A stretch of DNA of 31,776 nt from the IMG/VR virus record IMGVR_UViG_3300028829_005800, positions 1-31,776 of that record; one strand, written 5' to 3'. The DNA comes from a virus. Shown one piece after another: positions 14,988 through 22,834 of the stretch. The position numbers were made by a program, and so were the translations under genes. Positions within the stretch are counted from its first letter, which is position 1, and every line of letters begins with the position of its first letter. A model generated the notes under the pieces. The model was not told where the DNA came from, made no database searches, and saw only the letters and a program-made list of their open reading frames with translations.

Positions 14988-15377
14988 TTATACATCCTCT
15001 ATTCTGTCGTATTTCGTATGGATCCGGTAAACGGTGTGGCCGGTGTCCAGATAATCAAAAATGGGAATCCCTTTACCCATCGGCAATACTTTGTAAATGC
15101 GTTTTTTTGTTCCAAATACCCGGGTAATTTCGTCGTATACCGCGGGTTCGGTGGCGGTTTCATCTATTAACAAATCTGCCACCTTAATTAAAAAATCCAC
15201 CGATTGAACAATAACCACGGGCTTTCCGGGCTCTTGAATTTTGAATAGTTTTTTCCCCTGGGTGGCGTTCATGGGTACGGCATCGAATCCGGCGCGCGTG
15301 TATGTAATGGCGGCCTGGTTTACTTTCAGGCCACCATTACATCCCACCGCCACCGCCGTTTCAAATGCGCTACCCAT
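14988..15377 (-). CDS. Head-tail joining protein
   Basis: This 129-residue protein follows the capsid gene by four bases. I place the start at ATG 15377 (MGSAFETAVAVGCNGG) rather than at an upstream in-frame ATG within the capsid gene, because it avoids a long overlap. Its beta-rich body includes KKRIYKVLPMGKGIPIFDYLD and ends HTKYDRIEDV. Proteins of this size directly after the capsid gene commonly form the stopper or adaptor ring between portal and tail. No family is recognised with confidence. Confidence 0.6.
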   Translation of the reverse strand: MGSAFETAVAVGCNGGLKVNQAAITYTRAGFDAVPMNATQGKKLFKIQEPGKPVVIVQSVDFLIKVADLLIDETATEPAVYDEITRVFGTKKRIYKVLPMGKGIPIFDYLDTGHTVYRIHTKYDRIEDV

Positions 15378-15381
15378 AAAA

Positions 15382-16323
15382 TCACACCAAAATCGATTCG
15401 GTATTCGTGATGGCATCCGTACTAATTAACGGGATACCATCCACATCCACGGGCCGCGGGGCGGGGGCCCCGGTGCTATTGGTGGCCGTTCTGGATGCTC
15501 GCAATTGTTTAATGCTGCGCCGATTCGCCACAATCAAATTAGGCTGGCGGCTGCTCGGGAACGCGGCCAGGGCTTCATAAATCAAATCGTCGGTTAACCC
15601 TTTTCCCGAATCCTCGGTTAAATTCACAATACGGCCCGCGCTGTATGCGGATCCGATTTGCAAACCTAGCCAGGCCATAATCGGGGTAACATATGCGTGG
15701 TAATGTTTACCGGTTGCGTCCTGTACTTCCTGGGTGGTTGTATCACCCATTTCAATATTACCGTCCTGGCCCAATACCAGATTAACATCGGTACCATCGT
15801 TATTCGTTCGAATCAAATATATCGAACTTCCTGTACTGGCGGTGGTACCGCCGGCATTGATCACCATGGCATCGGCTATCGCGTCCAGGGTGCTGGCATC
15901 GGCCAGGCCCACGAATCCATCGGCTTTATTACCAGTCCCGTAAATTAACTGGGCTTCGGCCTGGGCAAATGCGGCCTTGATACTGCGCCGGTTTTTACGG
16001 GCCACAAATTCGGCGGGCCCTTTCTTCCAAATCCCGGCCGCGGCCATGTCCACCCGCGTGGATGCGTCCAGGATTTTCAGAGCAATGGTTACCAGTGTAT
16101 CCCCTGATACATCATGTTCGATTCCCGCGTTAACATCACGGAAACCAACTACAGGGGCGGATGTCTCTTTTGTGTATTTATGCTTGTCCCCATCGCTGGC
16201 AAATTCGGCGGCCAGGGCCTTTAAAAATGGGGCATCGTCCAGTAAATCGGTTACCTCGATATCTGCCAAATTTTGATCGTTAATTACGGCAATATCTACT
16301 AATGATTCGTATGTATCGGCCAT
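15382..16323 (-). CDS. Major capsid protein
   Basis: This 313-residue protein has a plausible HK97-like fold. An N-terminal arm is followed by GFRDVNAGIEHDVSGDTLVTIALKILDASTRVD, then a helix RKNRRSIKAAFAQAEAQLIYGT (spine helix region), a beta-rich A-domain and a C-terminal PSSRQPNLIVANRRSIKQLRAS typical of coat proteins. It lies directly after the protease-scaffold gene. The ATG at 16323 has AGGAGA nine bases upstream, one of the strongest ribosome binding sites in the window, and a GC-rich hairpin precedes it, consistent with high expression. It forms the icosahedral shell. Confidence 0.85.
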   Translation of the reverse strand: MADTYESLVDIAVINDQNLADIEVTDLLDDAPFLKALAAEFASDGDKHKYTKETSAPVVGFRDVNAGIEHDVSGDTLVTIALKILDASTRVDMAAAGIWKKGPAEFVARKNRRSIKAAFAQAEAQLIYGTGNKADGFVGLADASTLDAIADAMVINAGGTTASTGSSIYLIRTNNDGTDVNLVLGQDGNIEMGDTTTQEVQDATGKHYHAYVTPIMAWLGLQIGSAYSAGRIVNLTEDSGKGLTDDLIYEALAAFPSSRQPNLIVANRRSIKQLRASRTATNSTGAPAPRPVDVDGIPLISTDAITNTESILV

Positions 16324-16373
16324 GGCCGTTATCTCCTAAAAAAATGGTTTGAATGTTTCTGTTTTGGTTTGTA

Positions 16374-16400
16374 CCAGGGCGGCCACCGGGGCGGCCCTGG
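16374..16400 (-). other. GC-rich hairpin upstream of the capsid gene
   Basis: CCAGGGC (16374-16380) pairs with GCCCTGG (16394-16400), with more GC pairing possible inside. It lies about 50 bases before the capsid start and has no T tract. A role in mRNA stability or processing is possible. Confidence 0.45.
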
Positions 16401-16414
16401 GCTGGCTGCGTGGC

Positions 16415-16756
16415 TTACTTGATGTTTACCAGGTCGGAAAATTTCTTACTCTTGTTACCTTCCCCGCTTTCGGATCCAAACGGTTCGGATTCCCCGGTAT
16501 TCAGCGCGGCCAGTTTTTCATTAGCGGCGGCCAATTCTTCCCCCTGGGCGGTTAACTGTTTATTCAGTAAATCCACCTGGGCGGTTAATGATTCTTCCAT
16601 GGTTTTACCCTCGGAAAACCATTTACCCCCATTTTCGGCCCCGAATTTTTCCACATATGTGGCCAATTCGGCGGCAAAATCGGCGCGGCTTGGCTGAGGG
16701 GCGGCGCTGGTTTCGGTGCTGGTTTCGGTGCTGGTTTTGTTGGTTTCTTTTGGCAT
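16415..16756 (-). CDS. Nested scaffold protein (internal in-frame start)
   Basis: Within the protease-scaffold gene an in-frame ATG (codon 268, bases 16754-16756) is preceded by AAAAGGA ten bases upstream and opens MPKETNKTSTETS, exactly at the start of the scaffold part. It would give a 113-residue scaffold-only product, mirroring lambda Nu3, which is translated from inside gene C. This allows many scaffolds per protease. It is inferred from the ribosome binding site, domain boundary and the lambda precedent. Confidence 0.55.
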   Translation of the reverse strand: MPKETNKTSTETSTETSAAPQPSRADFAAELATYVEKFGAENGGKWFSEGKTMEESLTAQVDLLNKQLTAQGEELAAANEKLAALNTGESEPFGSESGEGNKSKKFSDLVNIK

Positions 16757-17557
16757 CGTTTCAGGTTCCTTTTCAATCGTGGTTAACTTTAAACCGCGGT
16801 CATACATGAAACGGTTTAAAAATGATTTCATTCTCTCGGGATCTACATCAAACGCGGCCAGGGCGGGTATCTCGGCCCCATCTAGGCCCAATGCGTATTC
16901 CATTAAACCGGTTGCCTCCTGGGCTATTTCCTGGCCCCGATGGAATAACCCCGCGGGGTTGGCGGCCGGATCGTCCACCAAATCGGCGGCATACAATTTT
17001 TTTAATCGGCAATGGTCCAAATTTTGGGTATTGCCATCATCGGGGCTGATAAAATCCCCGGTTTCATCGTTGGTATTTTCCAGGCGGAATATTTCGGCGG
17101 CCTTTTGGTCATGCTGAAATACAATTGATGATCCGAATTTATCGGGATCCTCGGCGGCCATCGCCATTACATATTCGGCCAGGTCTCCATCGGGGGTTTT
17201 ATGGGCCGATTCGGAAAAATGTAAATCCGCGGTTACCTGGGTGGATGTTAACTTCGGGTTTTTAATCGATCCCAATAATTTCCCCATGCCATCGGCGCTT
17301 AATCCCGGGTGGGTAAAACGGCATTTTACCCCGGATTCCCCGGCGGCCTCGATAGCGGCGTGGGTTTGTTTCAAAAACTCGGCATCACACCACATACCGT
17401 GGCCCAATGCCTCCCCCAATGTGATAACGGAAAACCCCTCGATTAAACCGGCCCCGCGGTCCCCACCTTCGGGGGTTACCTGGCCAGTAAAACCGCGGTG
17501 GGTTTTGGATCGGTCGCGGGCCAGGGGCTTTTTAATAACTTCTGAGGCGGTGGGCAT
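16415..17557 (-). CDS. Prohead maturation protease fused to scaffold
   Basis: This 380-residue protein combines two head-assembly functions. Residues about 1-235 resemble a phage prohead serine protease. RGAGLIEGFSVITLGEALGHG opens the domain, CRFTHPGLS carries a candidate catalytic His83, and FGSSIVFQHD carries a candidate Ser143/144. LYAADLVDDPAANPAGLF is a typical closing block. Residues about 265-380 are low-complexity Thr/Ser then charged coiled coil (ELATYVEKFGAENGG, LTAQVDLLNKQLTAQGEEL), as in scaffolding proteins. It would template the procapsid and then cleave itself and the scaffold. The start overlaps the portal stop as TAATG, with AAAAGGA ten bases upstream. A likely internal start for the scaffold alone is annotated separately. 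Confidence 0.85.
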   Translation of the reverse strand: MPTASEVIKKPLARDRSKTHRGFTGQVTPEGGDRGAGLIEGFSVITLGEALGHGMWCDAEFLKQTHAAIEAAGESGVKCRFTHPGLSADGMGKLLGSIKNPKLTSTQVTADLHFSESAHKTPDGDLAEYVMAMAAEDPDKFGSSIVFQHDQKAAEIFRLENTNDETGDFISPDDGNTQNLDHCRLKKLYAADLVDDPAANPAGLFHRGQEIAQEATGLMEYALGLDGAEIPALAAFDVDPERMKSFLNRFMYDRGLKLTTIEKEPETMPKETNKTSTETSTETSAAPQPSRADFAAELATYVEKFGAENGGKWFSEGKTMEESLTAQVDLLNKQLTAQGEELAAANEKLAALNTGESEPFGSESGEGNKSKKFSDLVNIK

Positions 17558-18996
17558 TATTCATCATCCTTTTCTTGTACTTCCACGGGCGGGGCCCAGT
17601 TTGACCATTCCAGGGGCGCTTTACCCTCGGCGTATTTCAAGGCCTCTTGTATCTGGTCGATATTGTCGTAAAAATCACCACCCCCGCGGGCCTTCACCAC
17701 TTTTTGAGGCGTGGTAAATCCGGCCTTGATGGCCAGAATATCCCCGTTAATTTCTTTAATGGGATCCCACCAGGGCATCCCATCGGGCACCCATTCCCAC
17801 CACTGATCGGCCATTGTGGTTCCGGCGGGTAATTTCAGGCGGCCATCGATAACGGCCCGTTGAATGGCCCACGTACTCCACCATTCCAGTAATTCCACCA
17901 GGCGGGCGCGTTTGTCTTTACATGATCTTTCGTAATGCTGCCAGGCGGCCCGGGATCCGAAAAAATTCGTGAATGATTCATCGTAAAACGAATACGGTAT
18001 ATCCAGACTTTTTAATGCAATGGCAATTACGGCCTGCAAAAAGTCCACGGTATTGGATCCGGGGGCATCCGATTTTAAAAACTCGGCCCTATCGCCGGGA
18101 TCCATATCTAAAACCATACTGGATCCGTCTAGCTTCACCTCATACCCCCCCACCTCGGGGGCCGGGTTATCGGGATCGATAATGGGCGGCGCGGCCGCGG
18201 ATTCACGAAAAAAGGCCAGGGCAAACATCTGTTCCACTTTGATTTTAGCCAGGCCAAAATCGATCCCCTCGTATACATCCCGCATCGAATTAATGGCGGA
18301 TACCACGGGGGATATTCCGCGGAATTGATCGAATCGATCAAATACCCCATGTAACCAAAAGTTTCTGGCGGGTACGGTGCGGCCATACTCAAACGATTTC
18401 CCACCGCGGCCCCGGTTATAAATACCATAGGCCAGGGCGGCCCCCTGGGGGTTTGTTCGTACCCCTTGCGTCCAGTTTTCCTTATCCGATATTTTGGGCG
18501 GGTTTTGGATCCGGTCGGATTCAATGGCCTGTAGATGGCCCGTTCTGAGTTTAATAACCCCCACATCATGATCGCAAATAGAACGGCATTCGGCCAGGCG
18601 GATAAAACGGGGTAATGCGTGGCGGCGGGCAATATCAAAATTATTTCTATTCCCCATCTGTGCCACTATTTTTTCGGCCTGGCGGTTGAACTCTTTATCT
18701 TTTGTGCGGGCCTGGAATGTGAATTGGGTGGTATAATCCAGGTGTTTTCTTACTGCCCATGATGCTATTGCAAAATTTCTAAACATATCGCGGGAGCTTG
18801 CAATAGTTTTTTTGCGTTTGTTTTTATCCAGTACCGCATCTTCCCCCATTAAACGGGATGAAACGGCCCGGCGCTTTCCGTGGGGATCGGTGGCGGCATC
18901 GTATCCAAACGATGAAATATGTATTTCAGTACATCCGGCGGCCATCGTATTGGCCTGGGGCGGGGTTGCGGGGGCTGAGGTAATCATATTACCCAT
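17557..18996 (-). CDS. Portal protein (lambda B-like)
   Basis: This 479-residue protein is a lambda-family portal. DYTTQFTFQARTKDKEFNRQAEKI is followed by a DRFDQFRGISPVVSAINSMRDVYEG core, DIPYSFYDESFTNFFGSRAAWQHYE, and a C-terminal wing. These blocks are characteristic of portals paired with GpA-type terminases. It forms the dodecameric ring at the unique vertex through which DNA is packaged and leaves. The start is ATG 18996, overlapping the upstream small gene by eight bases. A second in-frame ATG at 18987 (MITSAPATPP) is also possible. The stop overlaps the protease start. The length is close to that of lambda B (about 530). Confidence 0.92.
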   Translation of the reverse strand: MGNMITSAPATPPQANTMAAGCTEIHISSFGYDAATDPHGKRRAVSSRLMGEDAVLDKNKRKKTIASSRDMFRNFAIASWAVRKHLDYTTQFTFQARTKDKEFNRQAEKIVAQMGNRNNFDIARRHALPRFIRLAECRSICDHDVGVIKLRTGHLQAIESDRIQNPPKISDKENWTQGVRTNPQGAALAYGIYNRGRGGKSFEYGRTVPARNFWLHGVFDRFDQFRGISPVVSAINSMRDVYEGIDFGLAKIKVEQMFALAFFRESAAAPPIIDPDNPAPEVGGYEVKLDGSSMVLDMDPGDRAEFLKSDAPGSNTVDFLQAVIAIALKSLDIPYSFYDESFTNFFGSRAAWQHYERSCKDKRARLVELLEWWSTWAIQRAVIDGRLKLPAGTTMADQWWEWVPDGMPWWDPIKEINGDILAIKAGFTTPQKVVKARGGGDFYDNIDQIQEALKYAEGKAPLEWSNWAPPVEVQEKDDE

Positions 18997-19189
18997 GAAT
19001 CCGCAAACGTGACATTAACGGCCGGTTAACGCGGGTTCCCGGTACCGCGGCCGCGGCGGCCTCGTCCAGATCCCGGGCGCGTTTACGTAATTCCGCCGGG
19101 GATACAAACGTGGCTTGTTGGCCATCGGTGGCGCTGGATTGTACCCCCGCGTTTAATACTTCGTTTATGTGGTCTTGTTCTTCAGTCAT
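18989..19189 (-). CDS. Small protein in the head-joining (gpW) position
   Basis: This 66-residue protein begins MTEEQDHINEVLNAGVQSS and has a helical middle SPAELRKRARDLDEAAAAAV. Lambda-like genomes encode gpW, about 68 residues, between terminase and portal, and this gene has that size and place. I see no clear sequence similarity to gpW, so the assignment is positional. The ATG at 19189 follows the 26-residue ORF by nine bases. The stop TAA overlaps the portal start. Confidence 0.55.
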   Translation of the reverse strand: MTEEQDHINEVLNAGVQSSATDGQQATFVSPAELRKRARDLDEAAAAAVPGTRVNRPLMSRLRIHG

Positions 19190-19198
19190 GGCCCGATT

Positions 19199-19279
19199 TT
19201 AAAACGCGCGGGCGGGGATCCCACCCCGTTTAATCTCGTTGCGCTTTTTACTTTGCCATTTTTCAAAATAGCGGCCCAT
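19199..19279 (-). CDS. 26-residue basic ORF with a ribosome binding site inside a palindrome
   Basis: ATG at 19277-19279 opens MGRYFEKWQSKKRNEIKRGG, and the frame ends six residues later (IPARAF) at a TAA (19199-19201). The product is strongly basic. The AGGA ribosome binding site, six bases before the ATG, is the right arm of the palindrome at 19280-19299, so folding of the mRNA would mask it. It lies between the zinc-ribbon gene and the gpW-position gene with no other gene in the space. A conserved regulatory leader without a product is the alternative. Confidence 0.45.
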   Translation of the reverse strand: MGRYFEKWQSKKRNEIKRGGIPARAF

Positions 19280-19299
19280 AATATTTCCTGGGAAATATT
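19280..19299 (-). promoter_or_regulatory. Palindromic leader element, copy 1
   Basis: AATATTTCC-TG-GGAAATATT on the plus strand, with perfect nine-base arms, starts two bases after a gene stop. On the minus-strand mRNA its right arm contains the AGGA ribosome binding site of the 26-residue ORF. Related copies occur at 26553-26570 and 29881-29900. Confidence 0.75.
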
Positions 19300-19301
19300 C
19301 T

Positions 19302-19760
19302 TTATTCGTTTTCAGGGTTCCAGGAATAATATTTATCATTCCGGGCCTGGCCACATGTTTTACATTTTGTACGCTTCCAAGATATTTCGTTATAAGGCTT
19401 CCCGGTTACCGGATCGGCACCGCGGTATTTACCCGTTTTCACATTACCGTATTTTTCCCGGGCGGTGGAATCGCATTTGGGGCACCTTGTAAGAACTCCC
19501 ACCACCTCGGGTTTTTTCTCGGCGGGGCCTGGCGGGCGGCCGGGCCGCGGGGTTTCTTCCACCAGGGCGGCGGGATCCGCGGTGGCGGGGGTTTCTTCCA
19601 CCGTTGGCGGGGCTTCCACCGGGGCGGGTTTCGGTTTGGCGGGGCCGGCCGTAATCGTTACCTGGGCGGATCCCTTGGCCCGGCCGCGCTTCTTACGTTT
19701 AGCGGGGGCTTTCTTGGCGGTTTTCTTTACCGGGGCGGTGGTTTCGTTGGTTTCATTCAT
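19302..19760 (-). CDS. Lys/Ala/Pro-rich protein with C-terminal zinc ribbon
   Basis: This 152-residue protein has a histone-tail-like N-terminus (KKTAKKAPAKRKKRGRAKG, about 12-31), a Pro/Thr-rich linker (about 40-85) and a C-terminal zinc ribbon. The ribbon has CPKC near residue 94 and CKTC near 133, with TAREKYGNVKTGKYRG between. It would bind DNA through the basic tail. Placed directly after the terminase large subunit and coupled to it by ATGA, it may be a packaging accessory, possibly standing in for the missing small terminase, or a head-completion protein. The linker contains AQVTITAGP, also found in the tape measure, and DPAALVE-x-TP, also found in the replication protein linker. Confidence 0.75.
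   Translation of the reverse strand: MNETNETTAPVKKTAKKAPAKRKKRGRAKGSAQVTITAGPAKPKPAPVEAPPTVEETPATADPAALVEETPRPGRPPGPAEKKPEVVGVLTRCPKCDSTAREKYGNVKTGKYRGADPVTGKPYNEISWKRTKCKTCGQARNDKYYSWNPENE
19641..19669. repeat. 29-bp exact repeat shared with 10888-10916
   Basis: This is identical to the tape measure segment at 10888-10916, same strand and reading frame, encoding AQVTITAG(P). Confidence 0.85.
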
Positions 19761-21877
19761 CCCTGGGTTACTCGCTTTCTTTTTGCTCGGGCCTGGCGGC
19801 GTTCCTGTTTTGGGTTCTGGGCTGGTTTATTCAAAATCGATAAACCGGCCATGGATCCGGCGGCTATTGCCATATTGGTACAATCAAACCAGTGGTTATC
19901 GGGTTTAGCGCTGGGTAGTTTCCATTCGTTGGCCTTGCGTTTTTTGCCATCGATTAAATGGCATTCCTCGGCCAGTAAATGTTCGGCGTATAACGTATGG
20001 GGGCGGTCGGCTTTGTAAAACGACATAGAACCAGGGGCCCCGCGGGGGGTTTTCAGCCGGTTATGCAAAAATGATTTAACGGTATTGGTGTCCCACTGAA
20101 CGTGGCGTTCCCCCGGGTTTTTACTTGGTAGAATCCGCCATGGTATGGAGGCATCCGGGGGCCTGAATTCGCCATCTTTTTGGGTGTATGATAACAGGGG
20201 GTTTTCATTGGCCCCGATCCCGCGGCCGAATGCGGGATAAACCCGGGTGGCGTATTTGCTCAAATTGATGGCGGCCCGTACCGCGGCCGATGATTCCCCC
20301 CAGGCCCCATCCACCAGGCCCATTTTAATATTAAATTTTTCCCCGGCCGCGTTGTAAAAATCCCGGGCCATGTGGTTATCCATGCAATCAAATACGGCCC
20401 GTTTTATTTGCTCATCTTCCCCGAATTCGGGGTATTCGGTTTGTATCGTGGGTTTGGCTGTTCTTAATAGAAATGAGCGCCGGCGCTGTTCGGGCCAGGT
20501 ACCATAATCGATTATGTAAATATCAAACGAATCCGATATAGCGCAAATGGTGTAATATAATAGGGCCTTGTGAACGTCCACCCCGATGGTAATGGTGCGG
20601 CAATTGGGGGGCATCATGTACCGCGGGTAATCGTTCATTAACCGGGCCACCGTGGCCACCGGTAACAAATCCAGGGCGCTATCGTCGGCCCGGTTTGGTT
20701 GGTTTTGGCATTCCGCGGCAAATGCGTCTTCCCCATCATCAATTAAGGAATTGTAGGCGTGCTGAATTGCTGATATTTCGCAATCGGGATCAAAGCAATA
20801 TTCCCAGGATATTTCGGCCCCGGCATCCATTTTTTTTCTGCGGCGTTTGTAATACGCGGTGGCGTCTTCGATCGCGCGGCCCCGGGCTCCTGGGATCGAT
20901 GGATCATAGGTTTGGCGGATCCGTTTATAATCATCCAGCCACATATCGTCGTGTCGGCTTGACCACTTTTTGACCATGGGCACCCGTAACCCTTCCCATT
21001 CGGGGTGCTTTTCATGGTCTAGTAATTGGTCAATTACATCATCGCATTCCAAAACCGTGGCATTGATCACCGCGGCCATCGTCGTGGTATGGCCGGCCAG
21101 TTTCATAATAGCGCGGGTAATTAGTTTAATTCTCTTTTGGGTTTGGGGGCCACTGGCGGCGCTTTCGTCGGTTTGGGCATCGTCGATAATGGCAAAATCG
21201 GGGCGCTGGTTTACTCCATCGGTGCGGGTATGTTTTAACCCGCGCACCTGGCCAGTTAATCCCACCGCATCGATTACGGCCTCTGATGAATCGGCCGGTT
21301 TCCCGTTCTGCATTACCCGGGCGTATGCTATTTTTCCGGCGGTCATTTCAATGGCCGTTAATTCCCCGTTGACGCTTTGGGTTTTGCATCGTTGGTGCTT
21401 ATTGTCCAGGGCTTTTATCGGGTGGCATACCTCGGGAAAATCCTCATAAAGTAAATTGTTATTTACCAGGGTGTTTTGAATGGCTTGTACGTTATTGGTG
21501 GCGGCGTCCGAAGTGGCCCCGACAATAACCACGTAACGGCGGTGCCCGTAAACGGTGGCCCATATGGCGGCGTGCTCTGAAATGGTCGTTTTTGCAAACC
21601 CCCGATAAACCGCGTTAATGTATCGGCCCCCCTTTAATATCGCATATTCAATAGATTTAATGGCGCGTTCGTGGTCTTCTGAAAATGGGTTTTTTCCAGT
21701 CGATCCCGGGAAATAAACCACCAGGAATTCCAATAAATTAAATCTGCATTTTTCTTTTCTCTCGGGATCCACCACCGGCGGCGGCGGCCCAATATCGGCG
21801 GCCTCTTTTGAGCGCTCCCGGGATCGCTCGGCGGCCTGGGCTCGGTGTTGATCGCCGGCGGCTTTTAATTTCCCCAT
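19757..21877 (-). CDS. terL: Terminase large subunit (GpA family)
   Basis: This protein is 706 residues from ATG 21877. The ATPase domain has a Walker A-like loop YRGFAKTT (91-98) and Walker B FAIIDDAQ with DD near 232-233. The nuclease domain opens with ITIGVDVHKALLYY and ends with a DNHWFDCTNMA block near residue 670, as in GpA-type terminases. It cuts concatemers and drives DNA into the procapsid through the portal. An in-frame TTG at 21949 would add 24 residues but lacks a ribosome binding site and would overlap a candidate promoter, so I prefer 21877. No helix-turn-helix small subunit was recognised nearby. The gene opens the head module and overlaps the next gene by ATGA. Confidence 0.92.
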   Translation of the reverse strand: MGKLKAAGDQHRAQAAERSRERSKEAADIGPPPPVVDPERKEKCRFNLLEFLVVYFPGSTGKNPFSEDHERAIKSIEYAILKGGRYINAVYRGFAKTTISEHAAIWATVYGHRRYVVIVGATSDAATNNVQAIQNTLVNNNLLYEDFPEVCHPIKALDNKHQRCKTQSVNGELTAIEMTAGKIAYARVMQNGKPADSSEAVIDAVGLTGQVRGLKHTRTDGVNQRPDFAIIDDAQTDESAASGPQTQKRIKLITRAIMKLAGHTTTMAAVINATVLECDDVIDQLLDHEKHPEWEGLRVPMVKKWSSRHDDMWLDDYKRIRQTYDPSIPGARGRAIEDATAYYKRRRKKMDAGAEISWEYCFDPDCEISAIQHAYNSLIDDGEDAFAAECQNQPNRADDSALDLLPVATVARLMNDYPRYMMPPNCRTITIGVDVHKALLYYTICAISDSFDIYIIDYGTWPEQRRRSFLLRTAKPTIQTEYPEFGEDEQIKRAVFDCMDNHMARDFYNAAGEKFNIKMGLVDGAWGESSAAVRAAINLSKYATRVYPAFGRGIGANENPLLSYTQKDGEFRPPDASIPWRILPSKNPGERHVQWDTNTVKSFLHNRLKTPRGAPGSMSFYKADRPHTLYAEHLLAEECHLIDGKKRKANEWKLPSAKPDNHWFDCTNMAIAAGSMAGLSILNKPAQNPKQERRQARAKRKRVTQG

Positions 21878-21934
21878 CCAAATTCCCGGCCTCGGTTTCA
21901 GGAAGGAAGGAAAGTCATATTCTTTGACACTTCC

Positions 21935-21963
21935 CTTATAACACGACAAAAAAACATTCCCAA
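21935..21963 (-). promoter_or_regulatory. Candidate promoter for the packaging and head genes
   Basis: On the minus strand TTGGGA (21958-21963) is separated by 17 bases from TATAAG (21935-21940), matching 4 of 6 and 5 of 6 sigma70 positions. It lies in the 169-base gap (21878-22046) between the nuclease and terminase genes, which otherwise holds no gene. The gap would also suit a packaging site, but no cos-like feature could be recognised. Confidence 0.4.
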
Positions 21964-22046
21964 AAAGGACCCGTGGCCCATTCGGGGTGGCTATTGTGGG
22001 GCCTGGCTGGCCCGTGGGGGCGGCCCCGGTGTTTACTGGCTTGGTA

Positions 22047-22466
22047 TCACTTTTGCTTGTCCTTGGTGGCGTGGCCGGCCTCTATCATGGTTTTACTTAC
22101 ATCATCCCCACCGGCATAAATGCGGCCCAATACGCGCGAAAAGGTAAACGATTTACCTATATCCCCATTACTGGCGGTGGGTATTTCCAGGGTCACTTCC
22201 TGGCCTGGTTTGATGATCCCGCGCAAATAATCCCGGGCGGCTATCCCTCGGCGTTTGGCTTCCAGGTCTCTGGTTCTTATTTCAGGGGCCCACGTATCAA
22301 TTAACCGCACCCGTAACCGTTTTGTTACTTCCACCACCACGGTATCCCCATCGTATACGCTCACCACCCGGGCGGTGGTTACCCATCCGGGCCGGGGTGC
22401 GGTGGCCATCATCAATACGGGGGCGGCCAGGACAAATAAAACGGCAATTAATAAAAGGCGTTTCAT
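22047..22466 (-). CDS. Secreted or membrane-anchored thermonuclease-like protein (SNase family)
   Basis: This 139-residue protein has an N-terminal hydrophobic signal or anchor (RLLLIAVLFVLAAPVLMM, residues 3-20), then a staphylococcal nuclease fold. ARVVSVYDGDTVVVEV supplies the calcium-site Asp (D41), RVRLIDTWAPE supplies R54, D57 and E62, and FSRVLGRIY supplies a likely R111. All main catalytic positions appear present. It would degrade DNA or RNA outside the cytoplasm, for example during lysis, entry or competition. The start at 22466 is fixed by an ATGA overlap with the upstream gene. A longer upstream start would add a 49-residue basic extension without support. It lies at the end of the lysis module, just before the terminase. 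Confidence 0.85.
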   Translation of the reverse strand: MKRLLLIAVLFVLAAPVLMMATAPRPGWVTTARVVSVYDGDTVVVEVTKRLRVRLIDTWAPEIRTRDLEAKRRGIAARDYLRGIIKPGQEVTLEIPTASNGDIGKSFTFSRVLGRIYAGGDDVSKTMIEAGHATKDKQK

Positions 22467-22777
22467 TCTTCCCCCCGAATTACCACCGGTGGAATATTCA
22501 TGGCCTTTAATGTCTCGGCTTGTAACTCGGCCAGGAATTCCCCGAATGTGTTTTGCTCGGGCCCCTCGTCTATCGTGTACCCTATTTCGTTTTGTCCCGT
22601 TATCTCCAGCCAATCTTTATAAAGGCCCATCAATTGTACGGCCTGGGTTATTTTCTCGGCGGGATCCGGGCCCGATTCCCCGGCCTTTAAATACTGGTTA
22701 AAATCATCGAATACCGCTTGGGCTTCCCGGGGTATTTCCTCGGGCATCTTCGGCGGCGGTGGTCCTGGCGCTGGCAT
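22463..22777 (-). CDS. Hypothetical acidic protein
   Basis: This 104-residue protein begins MPAPGPPPPKMPEEIPREAQ and continues as an acidic helical protein (FDDFNQYLKAGESG, EKITQAVQLMGLYKDWLEIT). No family, signal peptide or membrane segment is recognised. The ATG at 22777 directly abuts the stop of the 18-residue ORF, and GGAGG lies six bases upstream inside that ORF. It is coupled to the nuclease gene by ATGA. By order it belongs to the lysis/exit module, or could be an unrecognised small terminase, although no DNA-binding motif is visible. Confidence 0.7.
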   Translation of the reverse strand: MPAPGPPPPKMPEEIPREAQAVFDDFNQYLKAGESGPDPAEKITQAVQLMGLYKDWLEITGQNEIGYTIDEGPEQNTFGEFLAELQAETLKAMNIPPVVIRGEE

Positions 22778-22834
22778 TCAATCCTCCATCATCATTAAAA
22801 ATATGATGTATTCGTTATATTCTTCCTCGGTCAT
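22778..22834 (-). CDS. 18-residue ORF coupling two genes
   Basis: An ATG overlaps the stop of the upstream fusion gene as ATGA (22831-22834) and reads MTEEEYNEYIIFLMMMED, then TGA, immediately followed by the ATG of the next gene. The ribosome binding site of that gene (GGAGG) lies within its last codons. It may encode a microprotein or simply keep ribosomes loaded on the message between the two genes. Confidence 0.4.
   Translation of the reverse strand: MTEEEYNEYIIFLMMMED

Noticed and set aside
21878-21949. TTG-initiated 24-residue N-terminal extension of the terminase
   Set aside because: No ribosome binding site is present and it overlaps a plausible promoter. The ATG at 21877 starts a normal GpA-type N-terminus.
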